Shown: positions 51,098-58,013 of the stretch, in pieces
How the letters are laid out: every line of letters begins with the position of its first letter
Numbering within the stretch: position 1 is the stretch's first letter
DNA from: UBA11795 sp964652755
Lineage (GTDB): Bacteria; Chloroflexota; Dehalococcoidia; Lucifugimonadales; UBA826
Length of the DNA stretch: 58,013 nucleotides
Assembly (NCBI GenBank): GCA_964652755.1
Contig: CAZZBP010000005.1
Span: forward strand, 1 to 58,013
Direction: 5' to 3'
Position numbers and translations under genes: made by a program
Notes under the pieces: model-generated
What the model was told of the DNA's origin: nothing
What the model saw: the letters and a program-made list of their open reading frames with translations, nothing else
The model's database searches: none

Positions 51098-51241
51098 TTA
51101 ACTAGCTTTGCCGATTCTGAACACCTTCGATCCGCACTCACCGCAAATACCCTCGGTGGCGGGTCTACCATTCTTCAGAATTTTTTCGATGGGGTTCTTT
51201 ACTTCTTTCTGGCCTTTGCACTTAAGACAATAAGCTTCCAT
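51098..51241 (-). CDS. DUF5679 small zinc-ribbon protein
   Basis: A 47-residue protein. MEAYCLKCKG holds C5 and C8, then KNGRPATEGICGECGSK holds C33 and C36, giving a zinc ribbon. The LKNGRPATxGxCxxCGxKxFRIG pattern is characteristic of DUF5679. It is conserved in Chloroflexi and some Actinobacteria, with unknown function. It lies upstream of the aminotransferase gene on the same strand. Confidence 0.88.
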   Translation of the reverse strand: MEAYCLKCKGQKEVKNPIEKILKNGRPATEGICGECGSKVFRIGKAS

Positions 51242-51458
51242 TTCAGTGCACCTCTTGAAAATTCGCTGAACCTAATCAGGACCACCCATTGAGAGAATTC
51301 CCGGTAGGTGGAAGGAAGGGAACTGCGGCGCGGTGCGGCATTATATATATGCCTCCACCCAGCAAACAACCCAGAGAAAAAAAAACGGCTTCTTAGACCG
51401 CATGACAAACGATAGAATTGGTCTCAAATGTTTAGTTGTCTTGAGAGGAGTTTTGGTG

Positions 51459-52226
51459 ATGGTTAAGAAAAAAATTCTTATAACAGGTGTGACGGGTTTA
51501 GTAGGGTCTGTAATAACAAAATCGCTCAAATCGGAATATGAAATCACGGGTCTGGACCTTAGGCATTGTGACGATGTCCCAACTCTAATTGCTAATTCTG
51601 CAGACCTCAAATCTATTCTCCCTGCACACAAAGGGATCGATACTGTAATAGATCTTGCAAGCGAACCAAGTAACATCGCATCGTGGGAAGTTATTTACGA
51701 AAACAACCTAAGATGTACCTACAACGCACTTGAGGCTGCAAGGCTGGCAGGAGTGAAGCGGGTTATATTTGCCAGTTCAAACCATGCGACGGGAATGTAT
51801 GAAAACGATAATCCCTACGTAAAGATAGTTGCGGGGCAATATGACGGGATTGAGGCCGGCCAGTTTCAGCGGGTCACTACTGACATGCCGATTCGCCCTG
51901 ACGGCCCTTACGGCATCGGGAAGGCTTTTGGTGAGGCAGCCGGACGGTTCTTTTCTGACGAGTATGGGCTATCTGTAATGTGTATAAGAATAGGCACTCT
52001 TAATAGAGAATCTAGGCCTTCTGGGCCTAGGCAGTTCGCTACATTGCTGACTCATGTAGACCTATCACGTCTCATAAGAAGCTGTATTGAAGGTCCGGAT
52101 ACGGTTAAATTTGCAATCTACTACGGCGTTTCCAACAACAAATGGAGGTTCTGGGATATTGAAAATTCACGGAAGGAGATTGGATACCAACCTAAAGATG
52201 ACGCAGAATTTTGGCGTCATGAATAA
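51459..52226 (+). CDS. NAD-dependent epimerase/dehydratase (uronate-dehydrogenase-like SDR)
   Basis: Extended SDR of 255 residues from the ATG at 51459, which has GAGAGGAG 8 nt upstream; the longer frame from 51333 adds 42 unconserved residues. The NAD motif is GVTGLVGS. The stretch ASSNHATGMYE resembles the SSNH segment of uronate dehydrogenases, and YGIGK provides the YxxxK pair. A sugar-acid or hexuronate substrate is plausible. Convergent with rpiB across a 391-nt gap. Confidence 0.85.
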   Translation: MVKKKILITGVTGLVGSVITKSLKSEYEITGLDLRHCDDVPTLIANSADLKSILPAHKGIDTVIDLASEPSNIASWEVIYENNLRCTYNALEAARLAGVKRVIFASSNHATGMYENDNPYVKIVAGQYDGIEAGQFQRVTTDMPIRPDGPYGIGKAFGEAAGRFFSDEYGLSVMCIRIGTLNRESRPSGPRQFATLLTHVDLSRLIRSCIEGPDTVKFAIYYGVSNNKWRFWDIENSRKEIGYQPKDDAEFWRHE

Positions 52227-52308
52227 TATTGCTGAAGATAAACTACATGAAAAATTGAACGCTGTAATTACCAGCTATTTTCATTGTTCAGTACTAGTAA
52301 ATTAATTG

Positions 52309-52548
52309 ATACAAATACTCATTCTGTCGCCTATTAGAGAAATGGAATACCCATGTGATTTGGTGGCTAGGCAACGAGACTATTTGTATGTATCAGGTGA
52401 CGTCAAGAGAGTATGGCTTTCAGATAGTCCCCGTTAGCGGGATAGTGGGTCCAAGGCGATGGTAGCTGGAGTTTGGTTGTTGAGAAAACTCCGAAGTTCC
52501 TATTCAGCATGCGGGTATGCTTGAGGTGGAGTGTACCGGAAGCCATAT
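52309..52548. ncRNA. Candidate structured RNA, unidentified
   Basis: The 391-nt gap between converging genes folds into two stem-closed domains. Domain 1: ATACAAATA (52309-52317) pairs with TATTTGTAT (52381-52389). Domain 2: GTATGGCTTTC (52411-52421) pairs with GGAAGCCATAT (52538-52548) with two G-U pairs. Domain 2 contains three perfect hairpins: CCCG/CGGG (52430-52441), GGAGTTT/AAACTCC (52468-52492) and AGCAT/ATGCT (52506-52521). No SRP, RNase P, tmRNA or 6S signature is recognised. The strand is not fixed; no clear promoter or terminator brackets it. Confidence 0.4.
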
Positions 52549-52617
52549 GATTACTTGATAAGTGCGGAATACAGTTAGCGAGTTCAGTTAATTATACATC
52601 CGCTAAAGTAATTTCAT

Positions 52618-53070
52618 TCAGCTGAAATCTTTCTCCATATCAAGCACTTTATCCAGTCTCCGTTGGTGGCGTTCTTCCCCTGTATATTCTGCCCCAATGA
52701 AGGCTTTAACCAGCTCCCTTGCAACTTCAGTTCCCACTATCCTCGATCCTAGGCAAAGGACGTTCATATCGTCGTGTTCCACCCCCTGATGGGCCGAGTA
52801 AATGTCGTGACACACGGCGGCTCTTATGCCTTTTACCTTGTTTGAGGCAACCGATGCTCCAACTCCGCTTCCACAAATCATGATTCCCCTAAGGGATTCG
52901 CCACGGGAGACACTATCAGCGAGTTTCTTGGCATAATCAGGGTAATCATCCAATGGATCATGAGAGTGTGGACCTACGTCAATTACTTCATGTCCCTCGT
53001 TCTCCAACTGATCTGAGATCTCTTTTTTTAAATCGAAACCGTTATGATCCGCTGCTAAAGATATCTTCAT
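52618..53070 (-). CDS. rpiB: Ribose-5-phosphate isomerase B
   Basis: A 150-residue RpiB/LacAB-family isomerase. AADHNGFDLKKEI is the N-terminal phosphate and sugar motif, and the conserved Cys is C66 in MICGSGVGASV. ICxGSRIVG-type and HDxxSAHQGVEHDD match the family. It interconverts ribose-5-phosphate and ribulose-5-phosphate. Confidence 0.93.
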   Translation of the reverse strand: MKISLAADHNGFDLKKEISDQLENEGHEVIDVGPHSHDPLDDYPDYAKKLADSVSRGESLRGIMICGSGVGASVASNKVKGIRAAVCHDIYSAHQGVEHDDMNVLCLGSRIVGTEVARELVKAFIGAEYTGEERHQRRLDKVLDMEKDFS

Positions 53071-53236
53071 AAGGTTCTCCAGATTTGAGGAAAGATGGCA
53101 ATTTGGGAATTAAAAGGGGCAAATTAAAGTTTGACCATTCCTAGGAGAGTTTAGGTTGCTCATGAGAGGTGAGTCAATATGCCCATTTGACTGATCGGGT
53201 GTTAGAATCACGGCGCTTTCAATCAGGAGGAAAACT

Positions 53237-55210
53237 ATGCCCGTCACACGTTTGGATGTAACACATAGAGCACCATTTGAGTTAGGTAGGACATTTGGAG
53301 AAGTTGGATCCTACGCATATCTTGAGGGGAAGGCATATTTTGAAATAAACCCCTCGCATGATGCGAATACTCGAATAACAGACATAGAGTTGGGACCCCT
53401 AAATTCATCGGGGAACATCGAGTTTTCCGCGGATTTTTCAATGCTTCGTCCAGTAGATCCTGATAAGGGTAGGCGAACTATGTTCCTTGATGTCGTTAAC
53501 AGGGGCAATAAAACTGTTCTTTCGAGCTTCAATAAGGGTATGAGAGCACCTAACCTTGCGTCCCAGGGAATCGCAGGGAATGGGTTTCTAATGCGTCATG
53601 GTTACACCGTCGTATTTTGCGGATGGCAGGCTGATGTTCCCCCGATCCCAGGTCTTATATCCCTCGATGTACCCCAAGCTTCAGAAAATGGCAGACCTCT
53701 TGTTGGACGAGTGCTGAATCAGTACCAAGCGAATTCAGACACCAATGTCTTTCCATTAGCTGACAGGTACCACATGGTGAATCCTGCCCACGAAGTAGAT
53801 GACGCGAAGTTGATGGTCGGTGACCATCCGAACGGAGAATTCAAGGAAATTTCTAAAGAGAAATGGTCCATTATTCGAGTTGAAGATGAGGAAGTAGAGC
53901 CAAATCCAAGTCACGTTTATATGAACGAAGGGTTCGAACCTGGAAGAATTTACCAACTCGTTTACACGGCCAAAGGAAGCCGGTTAGTTGGACTGGGATT
54001 TGCAGCAGTAAGAGACATTTGCTCTTTCATAAAGTATGGCTCCAGATCTGAAGGTAATCCGTCAACAGGAGAGATCGATCATGCTGTCTCCTTCGGAAGC
54101 TCCCAGTGTGGTAGGTTCCTACGACAATACATACATACAGGAATGAATTTAGATGAAGATGGCAGGCAAGGGATGGACGGCATCATCGCTCATGTAGGGG
54201 GTGGGATGAGGGGAGAATTCAACCTTCGATTCGGTCAGCCCTCGAAGGACGTTTGTTATATTATTCCTGAGCTATTCCCTTTCACGGATCTTCCTCAAAA
54301 AGACCCTGTTACCGGTAACGAGGGCGGGCTTCTCGATCTTATGATTGACCAAGGAAAAGTTCCTAAAATAATGTTCACGAACTCGTCAGGGGAGTACTGG
54401 AGAGGTGACGCAGCTCTAATTCACACAGATTTAACGGGTCCAGAGGATGCCATTGAACATGAAAATGTTCGCCGATATCACTTTGCAGGAACTGAACACG
54501 GTCAGGGATCTTACCCCCCAGAAGTGACCCGTGAGAGTGACGGTGTAAGAGGGCATCTTCCGTTTAATGCTGTCGATTATTCACCCTTGCTGAGAGCCTG
54601 TCTCAACAATCTTGACAACTGGATTAAAGGTGGTAAAGAGGCACCGCAAAGTCAACACCCAAGACAATCGGACAGCACTGCGGTGGAATCCCAATCGCTC
54701 CTGCTCAGGTTTGAACAGGTAGCAGATGTCCGTGTGCCTTCTCGGGCGTTATATCCAATGAGGCTGGACTACGGTGACGAACAACACCTCGGAAGGACCG
54801 TGAAGCTACCGGCCGAACGGAGAGAGCAGTACCCTGCTTTTGTATCGGATATAGATGAGACTCTTAATGAGATCTCTGGAATCAGGTTGCCTGACGTTTC
54901 AGTTCCTGTTACCACCAATACGGGTTGGAATCCCCGCCATTCATCGATCGGTAACGAAGATCTGTTAATTGGAATTACTGGTGGGCTTGCAGGGTGGACA
55001 CTACCACTTCCAAATACTGAGTCAGAAAAGAAATCCACAGGTGACCCACGTCCATCGATCGAATCTCTATACGGTTCAAAAGATAACTACATTTCCCAGG
55101 TCAAACAGGCTGCTATGCAATTGGCAGAGGAACGATACATATTGGGTGAAGACGTGGAAGAAATCCTTGAAAAGGCGGAGTTTCGTTACGACGATATTTC
55201 CAACAGTTAG
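53237..55210 (+). CDS. Large alpha/beta-hydrolase domain protein (Abhydrolase_10-like)
   Basis: A 657-residue protein. The N-terminal region (1-120) resembles the beta-rich lead-in of the Abhydrolase_10 group. The nucleophile elbow is GSSQCGRFLRQ near residue 295, and a His in AGTEHGQGSYP may complete the triad. No signal peptide is seen, although many relatives carry one. AGGAGGAAAACT precedes the ATG, and TGTTAGAAT at 53200-53208 is an extended -10. The family is abundant in marine Chloroflexi, with no assigned substrate known to me; an esterase or lactonase is plausible. Confidence 0.82.
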   Translation: MPVTRLDVTHRAPFELGRTFGEVGSYAYLEGKAYFEINPSHDANTRITDIELGPLNSSGNIEFSADFSMLRPVDPDKGRRTMFLDVVNRGNKTVLSSFNKGMRAPNLASQGIAGNGFLMRHGYTVVFCGWQADVPPIPGLISLDVPQASENGRPLVGRVLNQYQANSDTNVFPLADRYHMVNPAHEVDDAKLMVGDHPNGEFKEISKEKWSIIRVEDEEVEPNPSHVYMNEGFEPGRIYQLVYTAKGSRLVGLGFAAVRDICSFIKYGSRSEGNPSTGEIDHAVSFGSSQCGRFLRQYIHTGMNLDEDGRQGMDGIIAHVGGGMRGEFNLRFGQPSKDVCYIIPELFPFTDLPQKDPVTGNEGGLLDLMIDQGKVPKIMFTNSSGEYWRGDAALIHTDLTGPEDAIEHENVRRYHFAGTEHGQGSYPPEVTRESDGVRGHLPFNAVDYSPLLRACLNNLDNWIKGGKEAPQSQHPRQSDSTAVESQSLLLRFEQVADVRVPSRALYPMRLDYGDEQHLGRTVKLPAERREQYPAFVSDIDETLNEISGIRLPDVSVPVTTNTGWNPRHSSIGNEDLLIGITGGLAGWTLPLPNTESEKKSTGDPRPSIESLYGSKDNYISQVKQAAMQLAEERYILGEDVEEILEKAEFRYDDISNS

Positions 55211-55245
55211 ATTTCACATCTTGTTTCAACCTTTGAAGGAACGAT

Positions 55246-55989
55246 ATGGACATCTCTCAGACAATTGATAGACGTCTTAGCCGGTCGGCCCTTTTTGGTC
55301 ACCTTAGTGCCAAAGAAGGAGAGTCGTGGACTGAGCGTACCGTCTACATCACTTCAGAATCCCTCCGAGGAAAGTCGTCTACGCCTGTTCTCTCGGGTCC
55401 TGTAATAGAGGCGATTATTAAACACGTGGGTATTTCAGCGACCGGACTTGTCTTGTTCAGAAGGGAAGAGGAAGTGGAGGTAATTGAACCACCTGTACCA
55501 GTTCCTATGGATGCCATATTAGAAGACCAAGACTTGTTACTTCTAGAAGATATATTTGATGACCCCCCCACTGTCGGAGTAATTCTTTTAAGACTCGGAA
55601 GATACGCAGTTGGTGTTCTCGAAGGAGAAACTCTGTTGGCAACAAAAACGGAGGGAAGATACGTCAAGAACAGACACAAGGCAGGCGGATCCTCCCAACG
55701 TAGATTCGAAAGAAGCCGAGAGCGGTTGGTTCGGGAACTCTACGATAAGACCTGCGAGGTGGTCAGGGATATATTTGAACCTAAGCAAAGCAGTATAAAA
55801 CACGTCTTTCTCGGGGGAGAGAAGCATATATTGAACGGTTTTCGGAAACGCTGTGGTTTTCTGGAGATGATGGACGAAAGAGTCATGACACGGATTCTTA
55901 AAGTAGGGGAGCCAAATCAGACCGCGTTGGAGTCTATCCATAAGGAAGTGTTCAGTAGTCGACTGAGAACATTTCGTGTATCAATTTAG
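55246..55989 (+). CDS. Vms1/acVLRF1-like peptidyl-tRNA hydrolase (VLRF1 domain)
   Basis: A 247-residue eRF1-related protein with the hallmark KAGGSSQRRFERSRE (GGSSQ at 147-151). This corresponds to the GGQ-like loop that cuts peptidyl-tRNA in Vms1/ANKZF1 and the actinobacterial acVLRF1 proteins. The HVFLGG segment near 185 and the R-rich helix after the loop fit the fold. It probably releases stalled nascent chains from 50S subunits. It is 36 nt after the hydrolase gene; the context gives no partner such as RqcH. Confidence 0.75.
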   Translation: MDISQTIDRRLSRSALFGHLSAKEGESWTERTVYITSESLRGKSSTPVLSGPVIEAIIKHVGISATGLVLFRREEEVEVIEPPVPVPMDAILEDQDLLLLEDIFDDPPTVGVILLRLGRYAVGVLEGETLLATKTEGRYVKNRHKAGGSSQRRFERSRERLVRELYDKTCEVVRDIFEPKQSSIKHVFLGGEKHILNGFRKRCGFLEMMDERVMTRILKVGEPNQTALESIHKEVFSSRLRTFRVSI

Positions 55990-55992
55990 GGC

Positions 55993-56769
55993 TTACTGAG
56001 CCGTATACCCACCGTCAACAACCAGAGACGAGCCTGTTATGAAAGATGCTTCCTCAGATGCAAGAAACAATGCAGCATTCGCGATTTCCTCAGGTTTACC
56101 AAGCCTTCCCATTGGGTGAAGGCTTTTAAGGTATTCGTTAGTGTCGGCATCACTGGTAAGTGATTCTGTCAGAGAGGTTTCAACGTATCCTGGACAAAGA
56201 CAGTTTACTCTTATCCCATTTTTAGCGAGGTCATTTGCAAGTGTTTTTGTGAATACCACCACGCCACCTTTTGAAGGTGGATATGCATTAAATCCTCCCC
56301 CTAAGCTTGGCGGGTAGCCCACAAGCCCCATGATCGAGGCCAAGTTCACTATTGATCCTCCTCCCGACTTTTCTATAACGGGTACAGAATGCCAAGAAAC
56401 CAGGTAAGTTCCCTTGAGATTTACCTCGACCACCCTGTCCCAAATACTCTCAGGATCGTCTGTTTCAGGTAAAGCGTTTCTTCCGCTGACGCCCGCGCTG
56501 TTGACAACGATATGAAGACCACCGAAGGCAGATAGGGCCCTTTCTATCATAGCCGCTGAGTCAGAATTTGAGGTGACATCTCCCTCAAAAGGAACAACAG
56601 CATCGTTTGAATAACCACTGATGTCATCGATAGCAATATCACATGCTACTACCTTTGCACCTTCTTCGATGAATCGAGCCACACAAGATTGTCCTATTCC
56701 AGAACTTGCCCCTGTAACTAGTGCTACTTTCCCTTCCAGTCTTCCTCCTTTTGGAGTATTAGAGTTCAT
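55993..56769 (-). CDS. Short-chain dehydrogenase/reductase
   Basis: Classical SDR of 258 residues. TGASSGIGQS binds cofactor. The catalytic Ser lies in IVNLASIMG and the YxxxK in AYPPSK. The C-terminus reads ASFITGSSLVVDGGY. The Asp in VVACDIAI after the Gly-rich loop suggests NAD preference. It is convergent with the VLRF1 gene. Substrate unknown. Confidence 0.92.
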   Translation of the reverse strand: MNSNTPKGGRLEGKVALVTGASSGIGQSCVARFIEEGAKVVACDIAIDDISGYSNDAVVPFEGDVTSNSDSAAMIERALSAFGGLHIVVNSAGVSGRNALPETDDPESIWDRVVEVNLKGTYLVSWHSVPVIEKSGGGSIVNLASIMGLVGYPPSLGGGFNAYPPSKGGVVVFTKTLANDLAKNGIRVNCLCPGYVETSLTESLTSDADTNEYLKSLHPMGRLGKPEEIANAALFLASEEASFITGSSLVVDGGYTAQ

Positions 56770-56917
56770 TTTGTATACTCCACTTCGCAGTTTTCGCCAA
56801 CAGTAACACAGTAGGCTTTCCCAGTCTCTTCCGAGGTTGTAGGTCTCGCGAAGAACGACTATTCACTGATAGAATCGACCAGGATGCATAACAGTTATAT
56901 GAAAGAGGAGAGTTTTT

Positions 56918-57268
56918 ATGCCCACGTTTAAAGGTCATATTATGGTCTGTGACGTTGTCAGGGATGATGGTGCCCATTGTGGCAATAAGGGGGGTGCAGA
57001 AGTCAAAGCCAAGGTGATGCAGACAATCTCAAAGCACAAACTACGCAGCAGCGTATATGTGTCCAGCACTGGATGTACGAGCCAACACAGACTTTGCGAT
57101 ATGGATCAGTGCACGATGATAGTGTACGGTTCGGATGGGGAAGGTACCTGGTACGTTGCCAATCCTGACGATGTGGAAACTATCGTGCAGGAGCATATAA
57201 TCGGTGGAAGAAAGGTTGACGCTCTTGTAAATGATGGCATGAAAATCGACCTGGAAAATCAAGGATAA
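56918..57268 (+). CDS. Thioredoxin-like [2Fe-2S] ferredoxin domain protein
   Basis: A 116-residue protein with Cys at 11, 21, 53, 60 and 65. The core (MVCDVVRDDGAHCGNKGG, then GCTSQHRLCDMDQC and GTWYVANPDDVETIVQEHI) resembles the thioredoxin-fold [2Fe-2S] ferredoxin family, where GxWYxxVxPxDVxxIVxxH is diagnostic. The cluster-ligand spacing here is wider than the usual GClxxC. It overlaps the converging peptidase gene by 10 nt. Confidence 0.8.
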   Translation: MPTFKGHIMVCDVVRDDGAHCGNKGGAEVKAKVMQTISKHKLRSSVYVSSTGCTSQHRLCDMDQCTMIVYGSDGEGTWYVANPDDVETIVQEHIIGGRKVDALVNDGMKIDLENQG

Positions 57269-57957
57269 TTAAGGATAACCTGCCCAGCAAAGTATTCCTT
57301 CCAGCCTTTCGAGTTGTAAACAACTACACGACCGGTCCCGTGGGCAGATAAAGTAACGTTGTCTGATACTATGCCAGTACTAGTGTCGATTCCGAAGATG
57401 GTTATTCCCTTCTCGGTTAATTCCTTGACCTGACCGTTTGTCTTCTCCGGATTCCTGTTTTCATGGTGGGGAATAATTATCGCATCGGAAACAATTCCGA
57501 AGGCGTTGGATGTGTTTCTATAGTGCATTTTGCTTCCCATAGCCATAGCACCTGCGCTTGAACCAGCGAGAACAAGACCTCTCGAGGCATGGGTGCGAAT
57601 TGTCTCCAGAAAGAGAGAGCCGATCATTACGTCGACAAGGTGGCCGGGATCGCCACCGGTTAGGTAAACGACATCCGAATTACCTATTTGCGCAGCCATC
57701 GAATCATCACTAGCGTCTTTTTGGGTCAACACATAAATCGGGAATGCCTTTGCCCCCAGGGCAGTGAAATGTTGTACCCCATTGTTTGCGGCGAGTTCCG
57801 GTCTTTCGTTTGCCGCCGCCGTTGGAACAATGGCTATCCTCGGCGAATCTGAGGCGCACACGGCCAAAATTGCAAGATCGAGTTCTGTGCAAGATTTGTG
57901 GAACTCGCCTCCACCAATAAGGGCAAACTTATTTATGGAAGCCGAATGAAGGTTCAT
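57259..57957 (-). CDS. Peptidase S51 / cyanophycinase-like protein
   Basis: A 232-residue class I glutamine-amidotransferase-fold peptidase. GGGEFHKS starts the fold, VYLTGGDPGHL provides the DPxxL turn, and the nucleophile Ser sits in LAGSSAGAMAMG (GxSAGA elbow). Relatives are cyanophycinases and dipeptidase E. No cyanophycin synthetase is in the window, so a general peptidase is as likely. It ends 10 nt inside the converging ferredoxin gene. Confidence 0.88.
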   Translation of the reverse strand: MNLHSASINKFALIGGGEFHKSCTELDLAILAVCASDSPRIAIVPTAAANERPELAANNGVQHFTALGAKAFPIYVLTQKDASDDSMAAQIGNSDVVYLTGGDPGHLVDVMIGSLFLETIRTHASRGLVLAGSSAGAMAMGSKMHYRNTSNAFGIVSDAIIIPHHENRNPEKTNGQVKELTEKGITIFGIDTSTGIVSDNVTLSAHGTGRVVVYNSKGWKEYFAGQVILNYP

Positions 57958-58013
57958 GTTGCTATTATCATATTCTCTCGTTTCAGTTTAAAGATAGTCT
58001 TCCGGAGAAAAAA

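Noticed and set aside
51333..51458. N-terminal extension of the uronate-dehydrogenase-like gene
   Set aside because: The ATG at 51459 has a good Shine-Dalgarno and directly precedes the NAD-binding strand.
52403..52546. 47-codon minus-strand frame inside the structured gap
   Set aside because: There is no Shine-Dalgarno and it coincides with the hairpins. I treat the frame as chance and the RNA structure as the better reading, though a small protein is not excluded.
1..58013. CRISPR arrays, toxin-antitoxin pairs, phage genes or transposases
   Set aside because: None of their signatures was found on either strand; the gene content is chromosomal throughout.

Overview
The window looks like a chromosomal segment of an uncultured bacterium, most plausibly a marine Chloroflexota of the Dehalococcoidia/SAR202 type. 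This is inferred from the gene mix: RNase Y, a tandem KorAB oxidoreductase, many acyl-CoA, FAD and SDR enzymes, DUF5679, a VLRF1 release-factor homologue and no LPS genes. No marker in the window fixes the taxonomy. A run of 10 Ns (15894-15903) inside a gene shows it is a draft scaffold from a metagenome or single cell. I see no CRISPR array, phage region or insertion sequence.

Layout. 1-13.2 kb is housekeeping: the end of a Thr/Pro-rich surface protein, a zinc-site-less MBL-fold protein, ffh, rny, a PHP phosphoesterase, plsY-like, an Lrp/AsnC regulator, aspS, and tig-clpP-clpX on the minus strand. 13.2-23 kb holds a siroheme sulfite/nitrite reductase, ccdA, an FAH hydrolase, queF-queC, ccmAB and korAB. 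22.9-32.1 kb holds two hot-dog dehydratases, pcrA, speH-speE, an MDR reductase plus acyl-CoA dehydrogenase, and two tandem metallopeptidases. 32.1-32.5 kb holds tRNA-Gly(UCC) with a decayed second copy. 32.5-43 kb is one long minus-strand run, mtnP-rhodanese-pfkB-ahcY-metK-pgm-ycaQ-polA, headed by a SAM-I riboswitch and terminator. 43-58 kb is accessory metabolism: PPi-type phosphofructokinase, HAD, acyl-CoA ligase, galE, aminotransferase plus amino-acid oxidase, rpiB, a large alpha/beta hydrolase, VLRF1, SDR and an S51 peptidase.

How the genes connect. Spermidine synthesis (SpeH, SpeE) releases methylthioadenosine, the substrate of MtnP. MtnP, AhcY, MetK and a PfkB kinase that may be an adenosine kinase form a methyl-cycle operon under SAM control. 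The sulfite reductase gene has a 5' leader that reads as a cysteine attenuator: a sigma70-type promoter, a nearly leaderless 26-codon peptide with four Cys codons within six, then an intrinsic terminator, then the gene. Its promoter lies back to back with one for ccdA. The reductase itself carries an in-frame amber codon followed by 69 further family-like codons, so either this copy is truncated or the base is an error.

Most noteworthy: the Cys leader/attenuator (15118-15299), the amber codon at 13520, the SAM-I switch (42812-42997), an unidentified structured intergenic element (52309-52548), the decayed tRNA-Gly duplicate beside short direct repeats, and the MBL-fold protein that has lost its metal ligands.
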